The translations under genes were made by a program, and so were the position numbers. Of a stretch of 23,708 nt of DNA, positions 14,806-22,600 are shown piece by piece (within the stretch, counting starts at the first letter, position 1; the number at the start of each line of letters is the position of its first letter). The notes under the pieces are model-generated. The model had not been told where the DNA came from. It worked only from the letters and a program-made list of their open reading frames with translations, and did no database searches. The DNA lies in assembly GCA_900752345.1 (NCBI GenBank), contig CAADVA010000137.1:1-23708 (forward strand). Direction: 5' to 3'. The stretch comes from an uncultured Collinsella sp. (lineage in GTDB: Bacteria > Actinomycetota > Coriobacteriia > Coriobacteriales > Coriobacteriaceae).

Positions 14806-14872
14806 CTTAAATGACTAGTCGTTGGGGACGTTCCTGAATGCCTAGTCATTTAAGAACGTCCCCAACGACTAG
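14806..14872. repeat. Two interleaved perfect inverted repeats
   Basis: Arm a (14806-14818, CTTAAATGACTAG) pairs perfectly with 14842-14854. Arm b (14815-14833, CTAGTCGTTGGGGACGTTC) pairs perfectly with 14854-14872. The order is a, b, a', b', so the two stems are interleaved: they are alternatives, or they form a pseudoknot-like fold. Confidence 0.7.
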
Positions 14873-14916
14873 GACTGTCCCCAACTGCTGGCAGAAAAGG
14901 AACGTCCCCAAATGCC
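14840..14916 (+). repeat. GTCCCC-type dispersed repeat, copy 2
   Basis: Matches 6273-6352 with about ten differences and one gap, in the same orientation. Its left half doubles as the right arms of the interleaved palindromes. The two copies flank most of the Amadori cluster but share no coding content, so I do not read them as the ends of a composite element. Confidence 0.7.
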
Positions 14917-14928
14917 ACCATGAATTCA

Positions 14929-14993
14929 GTTGCGGTGAAATAGTTCCTGAATAGAGGCTTCAGACCCCCAAACAGGAACTATTCCACCGCAAC
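14929..14993. repeat. Long palindrome downstream of SIS copy 3
   Basis: GTTGCGGTGAAATAGTTCCTG (14929-14949) pairs with 14973-14993 over 21 bp with one mismatch, around a 23-base loop. It lies 36 bases beyond the stop of SIS copy 3. It has no T tract on either strand, so a role in termination is uncertain. Confidence 0.65.
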
Positions 14994-15029
14994 TTATGAG
15001 GACATCGAGCTGTTAGGCCGCTCTATCCC

Positions 15030-16022
15030 CTAGTAGTCCAGCTTCCACATGTAGCGGCGCGTCATGTAGTCCTTGTGGGTGACGGCAGAGAGCGCGCGCA
15101 TGTACACGTTGTTGAGGATCGGGGCAAAGATCAGGTGGTTGAAGTACTCGCTCACGCTGTCCTTGATGTCGTTGAGGCCGAGCTCCTTGGCGTCGAGCTG
15201 ATAGACGCGCTCGCCACCGTACTGGTTGACGAAGCGGATGCCGCGCTCGTCGTTGCAGCGGCTGCGACCGACGCTGATGAGCTGGAACAGCGAGGTGCGC
15301 TTGTCCAGGATCTCGAAAGGACCGTGGAAGAAGTCGCAGGTGTTGATGGTGCAGGAGTCGATCTGCAGCATCTCCTGCACGTTGCAGATGCTAAAGACGT
15401 AGGCGGCACCAAAGAGCGGACCTTGAGCCATCACGTTGATGCAGGGCTTGTCGGCGTTCTGCTCGGCCCACTTGGCAGCGAGCGGACGGGTGTACTCGAC
15501 GGCCTTGCGATAGATGGGGTCGACCAAGTCGAACGCGGCCATAGCGGTCTCGTACTCGGCATAGCCCTCGGTCTGCTGCGTAAGCTCCATGGCGATCATG
15601 GTCACGACGGCGGAGTTGGTGCGGCCCATGCAGGACTCGTCGACGGCCAGGCTGTCGTACTGGATCTTGTAGTCGCAGACCTCGGTGAGGCCGGACTCGT
15701 CAACATAGATTGCGATGGTGCTGGCGCCGTGGTCCTTGGCGACCTGGGCGGCGACGATGGTCTCCTTGGTGCCGCGCATGGACACGACGACGGCCAGGGT
15801 GTTCTCGTTGACATAGGCAGGGGTGGCGTGCACGAACTCGTTGCTGGTGTAGCTGGAGCTCACGACCTGCGTGGCCTCGTGCTCCATAAAGTACTGGGCA
15901 GGATAGTTGCCGCCGTTGGATCCGCCGGCGCCAATCCACACGACGCGCTTGATGCCGCCCTTGTCTGCCTTGTCAGCCAAAACCTGGGAGACGACATCCT
16001 TAACCTGTTCCTGAGTAGTCAT
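15030..16022 (-). CDS. SIS-domain FrlB-like deglycase (copy 3), variant active site
   Basis: A 330-residue double-SIS protein homologous to copies 1 and 2 and ending RRYMWKLDY like copy 2. Several hallmark positions differ. The N-terminal loop is IGAGGSNGG (30-38) rather than a Cys-containing GCGAS. The phosphate loop is SMRGTKET (81-88), one residue shorter and lacking the usual Ser-Gly-Ser/Thr pattern. The second-domain signature is CDFFHGP (229-235), with Asp230 where the others have Glu, while His233 is kept. This suggests a different substrate or chemistry within the deglycase family. It is divergent from regulator 3, and the shared gap holds GCATACA-type repeats. The ATG at 16022 has AAAGG ten bases upstream; no better in-frame start exists. 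Function beyond a sugar-phosphate isomerase or deglycase fold is inferred. Confidence 0.8.
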   Translation of the reverse strand: MTTQEQVKDVVSQVLADKADKGGIKRVVWIGAGGSNGGNYPAQYFMEHEATQVVSSSYTSNEFVHATPAYVNENTLAVVVSMRGTKETIVAAQVAKDHGASTIAIYVDESGLTEVCDYKIQYDSLAVDESCMGRTNSAVVTMIAMELTQQTEGYAEYETAMAAFDLVDPIYRKAVEYTRPLAAKWAEQNADKPCINVMAQGPLFGAAYVFSICNVQEMLQIDSCTINTCDFFHGPFEILDKRTSLFQLISVGRSRCNDERGIRFVNQYGGERVYQLDAKELGLNDIKDSVSEYFNHLIFAPILNNVYMRALSAVTHKDYMTRRYMWKLDY

Positions 16023-16060
16023 CGTGCATCAGCCTTTCTTCTCCTTTGATGCTCTCGATG

Positions 16061-16080
16061 GCATACAAGTTACATACATG
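16061..16080. promoter_or_regulatory. GCATACA-type operator candidate near SIS copy 3
   Basis: GCATACAAGTTACATACATG contains two ATACA half-sites 11 bp apart and matches the site at 16200-16219 at most positions. It lies about 40 bases before the start of SIS copy 3 and probably binds regulator 3. Confidence 0.5.
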
Positions 16081-16099
16081 TTTTGGTTATGTCGACTAG

Positions 16100-16187
16100 T
16101 TGTATGCTATATTTGTCATAGAAATATTGCTGATGCGGTTTTTGATAATTGGCTACCAGCGGTTTTGTTGTTGTATTGAATACATGC
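16100..16187. promoter_or_regulatory. Further inverted GCATACA half-sites in the divergent gap
   Basis: TTGTATGC at 16100-16107 is the inverse of GCATACAA at 16061, and TTGTATTGAATACATGC at 16171-16187 is an imperfect palindrome with the same half-site. They lie between the two operator candidates, so the whole 205-bp gap carries several related sites. Individual promoters are not clear. Confidence 0.4.
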
Positions 16188-16199
16188 TTGATTAGATTC

Positions 16200-16219
16200 G
16201 CATACAGGTTAGATACAGG
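16200..16219. promoter_or_regulatory. GCATACA-type operator candidate at regulator 3
   Basis: GCATACAGGTTAGATACAGG, the second copy of the motif, ends nine bases before the ATG of regulator 3 and overlaps the place of its ribosome site. Binding here would block its own expression. Confidence 0.5.
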
Positions 16220-16227
16220 TTGATCGC

Positions 16228-16950
16228 ATGAACGCTTCGTCTAAAAAGAAACTGGCCCAATACGAGCGCTTGGCGGGCATGCTGCGCGACCGCATCGCCT
16301 CCGGCGCCTACGCACGCGGAGACAAGCTGCCGTCCGAGATGGAGCTCATGGACGAATCGGGGCTGTCGCGCAGCACCGTGCGCCATGCCCTTAAGGTGCT
16401 CGTTGATGAGGGCCTGGTTCGCACCGAGCGCGGACGTGGCGCCTTTGTGGCCGACACGCCGGCACTCCACGAGAACAATCTGGTGTTTTCGAGCTATACG
16501 GCGCAGGTACAGGGTCAGGGTATGAAGCCCACCACGCGCACGGTGGACTCGGGCTTTACCAAGGCGGCCGGCAGCATAGCTAAGTTCTTTGACGCCGCCG
16601 TGGGCAGCAAGCTCGTCAAACTTGTCCGTCTGCGTTATCTGGACGATGCGCCACTGTGCCTGGAAACCACCTATCTACCACCGAGCTTTGAGGCACTCAT
16701 CGATCGCGATATCAACGGTTCGCTCTACGCCACGCTGCGTCAAGAATTTCATCGCGCGCCGGCACAGGGGCATAAGACCTTTGAGGTGTGCTACGCCTCG
16801 CAAAACGAGGCGTTTTTGCTCAACGTCGAGCGCGGGCAGGCGCTGATCCTGATCACCGACTACGTCTACGACACCGACGGCCGCCCGCTCCATGTCTCCA
16901 AGCGCATCCAGCGCACCGACCGTGCCAAATACACCGAGCCCATCGGCTAA
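16228..16950 (+). CDS. GntR/HutC-family transcriptional regulator (regulator 3)
   Basis: A 240-residue regulator with a winged helix-turn-helix (about residues 10-75; KLPSEMELMDESGLSRSTVR, TERGRGAFV) and a UTRA effector domain (about 90-238; LRYLDDAPLCLETTYLPPSF). It is the only plus-strand gene of the cluster and is divergent from SIS copy 3, its likely target. It lacks the VGSRYV ending of regulators 1 and 2, so it belongs to a different branch. The ATG at 16228 has only a weak AGG upstream, overlapping the GCATACA repeat, which suggests low and self-limited expression. It converges on the acetyltransferase gene with only 21 bases between stop codons. The effector is presumably a phosphorylated sugar or amino sugar (inference). 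Confidence 0.88.
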   Translation: MNASSKKKLAQYERLAGMLRDRIASGAYARGDKLPSEMELMDESGLSRSTVRHALKVLVDEGLVRTERGRGAFVADTPALHENNLVFSSYTAQVQGQGMKPTTRTVDSGFTKAAGSIAKFFDAAVGSKLVKLVRLRYLDDAPLCLETTYLPPSFEALIDRDINGSLYATLRQEFHRAPAQGHKTFEVCYASQNEAFLLNVERGQALILITDYVYDTDGRPLHVSKRIQRTDRAKYTEPIG

Positions 16951-16951
16951 C

Positions 16952-16984
16952 CTGCCAAAATAAACCTGTCCCTAAATGGTAGGT
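16952..16984 (+). repeat. CCTACCAAAA hairpin repeat, copy 3, between convergent genes
   Basis: CCTGCC near 16952 pairs with GGTAGG near 16979, and the interior matches copy 2 read on the minus strand. It spans the whole 21-bp gap between regulator 3 and the acetyltransferase and encodes the last few codons and stop of the latter. It may act as a bidirectional terminator. Confidence 0.6.
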
Positions 16985-17562
16985 TTGGGGAGATCGGGGA
17001 ACCAGGTTGGCTTGGGTTGGTTGGGTGTGCGCGCGGCTAGGACTAGCTCCATCCAGCACATGTCGTACCAGCGGCCGAACTTCTGGGCGCAGCGGTCGAA
17101 GGCACCCACCAGGCGGTAGCCCATATGGGCATGGAAATCCTGACTGTTATGCGTCAGATATTCGTCGTCCTTGTCGTGCGGCACGGCAATGAGCGCGCAC
17201 ATATTGGTGATGCCCATCGCGATCAGACATTGCTTGAGCGCGTCGTGCAGCTTGCGGCCCAACCCGCCGTGGCGCACGTCGCGCGCCAGGTAGATCGACG
17301 TCTCGACCGACCAGTCGTATGCCTCGCGGCTGTTAAGCGGACTCACATAGGCATAGCCTACCGGATGCCCGTCCAGCTCCATCACCAAATACGGATAGCG
17401 CCTGAGCGTACGCTCGATGCGCCCGGCGAACTCCTCAACGCTCGGCACCTCGTATTCGCAGGTAATCGCCGTCTGGCGCACATACGGCTCATAGATAGCA
17501 AGCAACGCCGACGCGTCTTCGGGCGTCGCCAGGCGGATCGTCGGCTCGGACATCTCGGTCAT
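16972..17562 (-). CDS. GNAT-family N-acetyltransferase, phosphinothricin acetyltransferase-like
   Basis: A 196-residue cytoplasmic acetyl-CoA-dependent N-acetyltransferase. The N-terminal IRLATPEDASALLAIYEPYV and the following TAITCEYEVPS are typical of the PAT/MnaT (YncA) branch, which acetylates phosphinothricin-like compounds or amino acids such as methionine sulfone. The acetyl-CoA loop is in the segment DVRHGGLGRKLHDALKQ. The frame is open to 17631, but the longer start is encoded by the upstream terminator hairpin; the ATG at 17562 has a GGGAGAAGG ribosome site and is preferred. The last residues lie in the hairpin repeat at 16952-16984. It follows the threonine aldolase gene behind a terminator. 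Natural substrate unknown. Confidence 0.88.
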   Translation of the reverse strand: MTEMSEPTIRLATPEDASALLAIYEPYVRQTAITCEYEVPSVEEFAGRIERTLRRYPYLVMELDGHPVGYAYVSPLNSREAYDWSVETSIYLARDVRHGGLGRKLHDALKQCLIAMGITNMCALIAVPHDKDDEYLTHNSQDFHAHMGYRLVGAFDRCAQKFGRWYDMCWMELVLAARTPNQPKPTWFPDLPKPTI

Positions 17563-17579
17563 ACAACCCTTCTCCCCCA

Positions 17580-17622
17580 AAAGCAAAGGCCGCCCTGCGC
17601 CAAATCCAAGCGCAAGGCGGCC
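17580..17622 (-). terminator. Rho-independent terminator of the threonine aldolase gene
   Basis: On the minus strand GGCCGCCTTGCGC pairs with GCGCAGGGCGGCC (13 bp with one G-U pair) around a 9-base loop and is followed by a T-rich tail TTTGCTTTT. It starts about 19 bases beyond the stop at 17641. Confidence 0.8.
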
Positions 17623-17640
17623 CCTCGTCATTACATCAGG

Positions 17641-18666
17641 CTACAGGACAGCCGCCAGCGCGTCGATGTCCTCCTGCGTCGTGGCCCAGCTGGTGCAAAA
17701 ACGCACCACCGTGTGGGTCTCGTCGTACTTTTCCCAGTACTCGATCGAGGCATGCTCGCGAATGCGGGCCATGTCCTCGTTGGGCAGAATCACAAACTGC
17801 TGGTTTGTGGGCGTTTCCAAAAAGAACTGGTAACCGCGCTCGTGCAGCACGCGACGAAGCGCCTGCGCGGTTTCAATTGCCTGTCGACCAATCTCAAAAT
17901 ACAGGCCATCGGTAAAGAGCGCCTCAAACTGCACGCCCGTCAGGCGGCCTTTGGCCAACAGCGCGCCGTGCTGCTTAATACGCGGAATGGGATGCGCCGG
18001 AGCGTGCATGCCGCAAAACACCACGGCCTCGCCGCAGAGCGCGCCGCACTTGGTGCCGCCGATGTAGAACACGTCGCACAGCTGCGCCAGCTCGGGCAGG
18101 GTGATGTCGCACTCGTCGGACGCCAGCGCATAGGCCAGGCGGGCGCCATCCACAAACAGCGGAATCTCGCGCTTCTGGCACACCGCATGAATCGCCGCGA
18201 GCTCGGCCTTGGAATACAGCGTGCCGTACTCGGTCGATAGGCTCACGTACACGGCACCCGGGAACACCGTGTGCTCGTAGCTCTCGTTTTCGTAGAACAC
18301 CTGGATATAGTTCTCGAGGTCCTCGGTGTGCATCTTGCCCTCGTAGCCGGGGATGGTGAGCACCTTGTGGCCGCCAAACTCGATGGCGCCCGCCTCGTGG
18401 CAGGCGACGTGGCCGGTCTCGGCAGCAACGACGCCCCCGTACGGCGCGGGCCACATGTCGATCACCGTCGCGTTGGCCTGCGTGCCGCCCACCAGAAAAA
18501 ACACGTCGGCATCGGGGGCCTGACAGGCCTCGCGGATAAGCTGCTTGGCACGCTCGGTGTGCGCATCGGTACCGTAGCCGGGCTGCGGCTCCATATTGGT
18601 GTCGACGAGCGCCTGCAGCACCGCCGGGTGTGCGCCGTGGGAATAATCGTTGTTGAACGCGAGCAT
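17641..18666 (-). CDS. ltaE: Low-specificity L-threonine aldolase (beta-eliminating lyase family)
   Basis: A 341-residue PLP enzyme that cleaves L-threonine or L-allo-threonine to glycine and acetaldehyde. Seen in sequence: the N-terminal MLAFNNDYSHGAHP, the segment GGTQANA (60-66), a PLP-stacking histidine in ETGHVACHEAGA (83-94), Asp173 in FVDGARL, and the Schiff-base lysine Lys206 in IGGTKCGA. The length is normal. The ATG at 18666 has an AGAGGA ribosome site. It is on the minus strand between the PAP2 gene and the acetyltransferase. The family also includes aromatic amino-acid lyases, but the GGTKCGA pattern fits threonine aldolase. Confidence 0.93.
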   Translation of the reverse strand: MLAFNNDYSHGAHPAVLQALVDTNMEPQPGYGTDAHTERAKQLIREACQAPDADVFFLVGGTQANATVIDMWPAPYGGVVAAETGHVACHEAGAIEFGGHKVLTIPGYEGKMHTEDLENYIQVFYENESYEHTVFPGAVYVSLSTEYGTLYSKAELAAIHAVCQKREIPLFVDGARLAYALASDECDITLPELAQLCDVFYIGGTKCGALCGEAVVFCGMHAPAHPIPRIKQHGALLAKGRLTGVQFEALFTDGLYFEIGRQAIETAQALRRVLHERGYQFFLETPTNQQFVILPNEDMARIREHASIEYWEKYDETHTVVRFCTSWATTQEDIDALAAVL

Positions 18667-18711
18667 GGCAATCCTCTCTTACCGGGTATCGGCCAGATGA
18701 TTCAAACGGGG

Positions 18712-19575
18712 CTATTGTACGCCGTTGGGATAGGCAATGCGCGCGGCAAGACACTCAAGTGCCAGTACCAGGGCAAAACCGCAGCTCACGTCACTCAAAA
18801 AGTGCGCTCCGATCACGATGCGGCCAAACGCGACGAGCGCCGCGACCACAGCCGCCGTCCAAAAGACCACACGACGGCACGACGGCTTTTCCTTAAAGGC
18901 CGTCGCGGGAAGCCCGGCGAGCATGAGGCCGATTGCCGCGTGCGCCGTGTGTCCGCTCGCAAACGACTTGAAGCCGTCCTTGACTACACCGGCGGCAATA
19001 TAGGCCCACTTGTCGGGGTTGCCGATCACCCACCACGGCTGAAACTCGAGTCCCTGCGTCACCTCGATCACGCGCATGCGCGGGCGCGACCACAGCGGCT
19101 TGACAATCACGTTGAGGATGATGGCCTGAGCGACCCACACGACAAGCACCATCAACGCCCAGCGCGTGAGCTCGTCGGGCTTGGTCGTGCGCGTGAGGCG
19201 ATAGACGATAAGGTTGGCGACGATGACCAGCACAAACGTCAGCACCAACTGAGCCGCGATGAGTTTGCCGCCAACCCTCAGAGACGAAACGATCTCGTAG
19301 CCGGTCAGGCCAACGTTGACGAGGATGCCGAGCACGGCGAGCCATTTGCTCCCTCTGGAATCGGGACGCACCGCGCGCACGAGCATGACGCCTGCGACGC
19401 TTGCCGTCAGCTCGAACGCCAGCTCGCCGGCGGCCTCGATAAAGCGACCGTACATGCCGCCGATGTTGAACAGCGCGCTCGAGATCTGATAATCGAAGAA
19501 ACTGCCTACGCCCAGACAAAGGCACAGGACAACCGCGATCATGGCGACATCTTTCTTATAGATGTATCCGAACAT
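18712..19575 (-). CDS. PAP2-family membrane phosphatase
   Basis: A 287-residue integral membrane protein with five or six hydrophobic helices and the three PAP2 motifs in the C-terminal half: a Lys159/Arg164-Pro motif (KPLWSRP), Ser207-Gly208-His209 in SFASGHTAHA, and Arg252, His258 and Asp262 in GRIVIGAHFLSD. Motif 1 has four rather than six residues between Lys and Arg-Pro. Such enzymes remove phosphate from lipids such as phosphatidic acid or undecaprenyl pyrophosphate at the membrane surface. The ATG at 19575 has AAAGGA upstream. It lies between mfd and ltaE, all on the minus strand; a shared message is possible. Substrate not determined. Confidence 0.9.
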   Translation of the reverse strand: MFGYIYKKDVAMIAVVLCLCLGVGSFFDYQISSALFNIGGMYGRFIEAAGELAFELTASVAGVMLVRAVRPDSRGSKWLAVLGILVNVGLTGYEIVSSLRVGGKLIAAQLVLTFVLVIVANLIVYRLTRTTKPDELTRWALMVLVVWVAQAIILNVIVKPLWSRPRMRVIEVTQGLEFQPWWVIGNPDKWAYIAAGVVKDGFKSFASGHTAHAAIGLMLAGLPATAFKEKPSCRRVVFWTAAVVAALVAFGRIVIGAHFLSDVSCGFALVLALECLAARIAYPNGVQ

Positions 19576-19631
19576 GCTTTCCTTTCGATGGAACCAGAGT
19601 GCCCAAATGGGGCGTTTGCAGCGTCGACCCG

Positions 19632-22600
19632 TTAGTCATCATCACTAGCACCCAACTGCTGCAGCAGCATGAGCGCCGCGGCCACCGGGCCGGTGCCGTC
19701 GTTGGCGTCAAGGCCGCGACCCAGGCCGCTGCCCGCACCGGCGCCCGCCTTGTAGGGCACCGACAGCTTGCGGCTCTTGGGGAAGTTCACCGCGCCATAG
19801 CGGGTCTTAAGCTCAAAGGCCACCTTCTTGGGCACGTCGACGCCCAAAAACGTGATGCGGCCGCCACTGAGCGTGACGCTCTCGAGCCCCAGGCGCTCGC
19901 CGCGAATGCGGATTCGTGCCCGATTGAACAGGTTGAGCCCCGCCAACGGCAGCTCGCCATGCGCGGCCTCGGTCTCTTCTTGCACCTCATCGATGCTCTC
20001 CAGGTCCTCGGCCGCTGCGAGCTTACGGTACACGAGCACGCGCTGATCCACCGCCGGCAGGTACTCCTCGGGCAAGAAGTAGTCGGCCGGCAGGTTAATG
20101 CCCACGCTCGCCGCCTCCACGCCGGCGTCGTCATCGCCGCGCGCCTCGGCCACGGCCTGGCCCAGCATCTGCGTAAACAGGTCAAAGCCCACACTCGACA
20201 GGTTGCCGTGCTGCTCGGCTCCCATAAGCGAGCCGGCGCCGCGGATCTCTAGGTCGCGCATGGCGATGCGCATGCCGCTGCCCAGGTCCTGGAACTCGGA
20301 AAGTGCGGTCAGACGCGCCGTCGCCTCCTCGGTGAGCGGCAGCTCGCCCGGGAACATAAAGTACGCATAGGCCTGCGTGGCAGAGCGGCCCACACGACCC
20401 TTGAGCTGGTAGAGCTGTGCCAGGCCCAAGCGCTGCGAGTCCTCGATGATCAGCGTGTTGGCCGTTGCGTTGTCGATGCCGCTCTCCACGATGGTCGTGG
20501 CGATGAGCACGTCGATCTTCTTGGTCGCGAACTCAATCATCACGTCCTCGACCTCGCGCGGGCTCATCTTGCCGTGCGCCACGCCCACGCGCGCCTCGGG
20601 CGCGGCCTCGTGCACGCGCGCCACGGCGTCGTCGATGGTCTTGACGCGGTTGGACACGTAGTACACCTGGCCGCCGCGACCCACCTCCAGGCGAATCGCC
20701 GCGCTCACCACATCGGGGTCGTACTCCCCCACGTGCACGATCACGGGGCGACGCCCGGTCGGCGGCGTGGTAATCAGGCTCATGTCGCGCACGCCGCTCG
20801 TGGCCATCTGCATGGTACGCGGGATGGGCGTGGCCGAAAGCGTGAGCACGTCGATTTGCTCGCGCAGGTTCTTGAGCTGCTCCTTGTGCTGCACGCCAAA
20901 GCGCTGCTCCTCGTCGATGATCACCAGGCCCAGGTTCTTGGGGTTCACATCGGCCGAGAGCAGACGATGCGTGCCGATGAGCACGTCGATCGTGCCCTCG
21001 GCAAACGCCTTGAGCGCGCGCTTTTGCTGCGCCGGCGTGCGAAAGCGGCTGAGCACCTCGACCTCAAGGCCAAACGGGGCAAAGCGCTCAAAGAACGTCT
21101 CGTAGTGCTGCTGGGCAAGAATGGTCGTGGGGCAGAGCACCATGACCTGGCGGCCGGAGTCCACGCACTTAAACGCCGCGCGCAGGGCGACCTCGGTCTT
21201 GCCAAAGCCCACGTCGCCGCACAGCAGGCGGTCCATGGGCTTGGGCGCCTCCATATCAGCCTTAATGTCGGCGATGGCCTCCAGCTGGTCGCGCGTCTCG
21301 TCGTAGGGGAAGCTCTCCTCCATCTCGATCTGCTCGGGTGTGTCGGGCGGGCAGGCGATACCGGTAATCGACGAGCGACGCGTATACAGATCGACCAGGT
21401 CAAACGCCAGCTTTTTGGCGTTCTTGCGCGCCTTGTTGGTGGCCCGCGTCCAGTCGGCGGTGTTGAGCCTGGTCAAGCGCGGTTTATCGCCGTCGGGACC
21501 AACGTAGCGCGTAATGCGGTCAACCTGCTCCAGCGGCACGTAGAGCTTGTCGCCATCGGCATATTCCAGCAAAAAGTAGTCGCGTTCCTTGCCGCCCACT
21601 TCCTGACGCGCGATCTCGCTAAAGAGCGCGATGCCGTGAGTGGCGTGCACCACGTAGTCGCCCGGCTTAAACGGGAAGGTGATCTGCGTAATGTCAACCT
21701 TGCGGCGGCTGCGCGCGCGGTTGGCATCCATGCGGGCGTTGAGGTCGGCGATCGAGAACACGGCCAGGTTGGCATCGGGCACCACCACGCCCTGCGGCAG
21801 GGTAGCGTCCACCAAGGTTACGCGTCCGCGCGAGGTGGGGGGCCCGGCGGCGGCCGGGCGGGCCCCCGCCTCGAGCGAGCGGGCGTTGAGCGCGTCGGCG
21901 CGACGCTCACGAATGGAAGCATGGGCCTCCTGGCGTGCGGCACGGTCGGCGGAATCCGCCGCTGCCACGCGCACGCGGTCGCCGATAGCGCCGGTATTTT
22001 CGGGCGCCGCGGTCAGCGATTCCTCAAAGGTAATGCCCTCGTCGCCAAAGGTAAGCTCCATCGACTCGCGCGCACCGCGGTCGGGGATGGCAAACACGCA
22101 GGCATAGCGCTTACCCACGACCTCTTGGATGCGCGTCATAAAACGGTTGTCCGAGCCTGCGATGGCAGGCTGCTCAATCTTGAGCTCGGCCGTCACCGCA
22201 CCGCCGGCACGGATGAGGCTCACATAGTTCAGGCGTTGCTGGGAACCAAAGTCGAGTTGCTGGGCACGCACATACAGGCCGTCCAGACGGTCGACCCCCG
22301 CCTCGCCGGCACGTGCCTCGATATCCTCGTAGGCGCGCAGGCAATCGTCGAACAGCGAGCGCGGCTCGGACAGCACCACGAGCGCCTTGCCGCTCACATG
22401 CGACAGCGGGCTCACGGTCTGGCCGTACATCACCGGCAAAAAGCGGTCGAGCTCAGGCGTGACGATGCGCGCATCCACCATCTCGAGCAGCGCCGCCAAC
22501 TTGCTGTCGTCCTGGCTGGCGCGATAGAGCGCCACATGCATGTTGTGGACGGCTTCGTCGGTGAGTGCGAGCTCACGGCACGGGAAGATCTCGATGCTGT

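Larger units (their letters stand above)
14672..15029. other. Gap between EamA and SIS copy 3: no gene, dense in palindromes
   Basis: No coding region is visible. From left to right it holds the EamA operator (14711-14723), a small hairpin GCGAGCGG with CCGCTCGC (14751-14772), the interleaved palindromes (14806-14872) continuous with the GTCCCC-type repeat (14840-14916), and a long palindrome (14929-14993). The first and last could help stop transcription from SIS copy 3, but none has a clear T tract. Confidence 0.6.

Noticed and set aside
6273..14916. Two GTCCCC repeats as ends of a composite transposon around the cluster
   Set aside because: Same orientation, about 78 bases, no transposase and no coding content; more likely dispersed repeats.
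15030..16022. SIS copy 3 as a decaying pseudogene
   Set aside because: Full length, no frameshift or stop, own regulator and operators; changes are confined to specific active-site positions.
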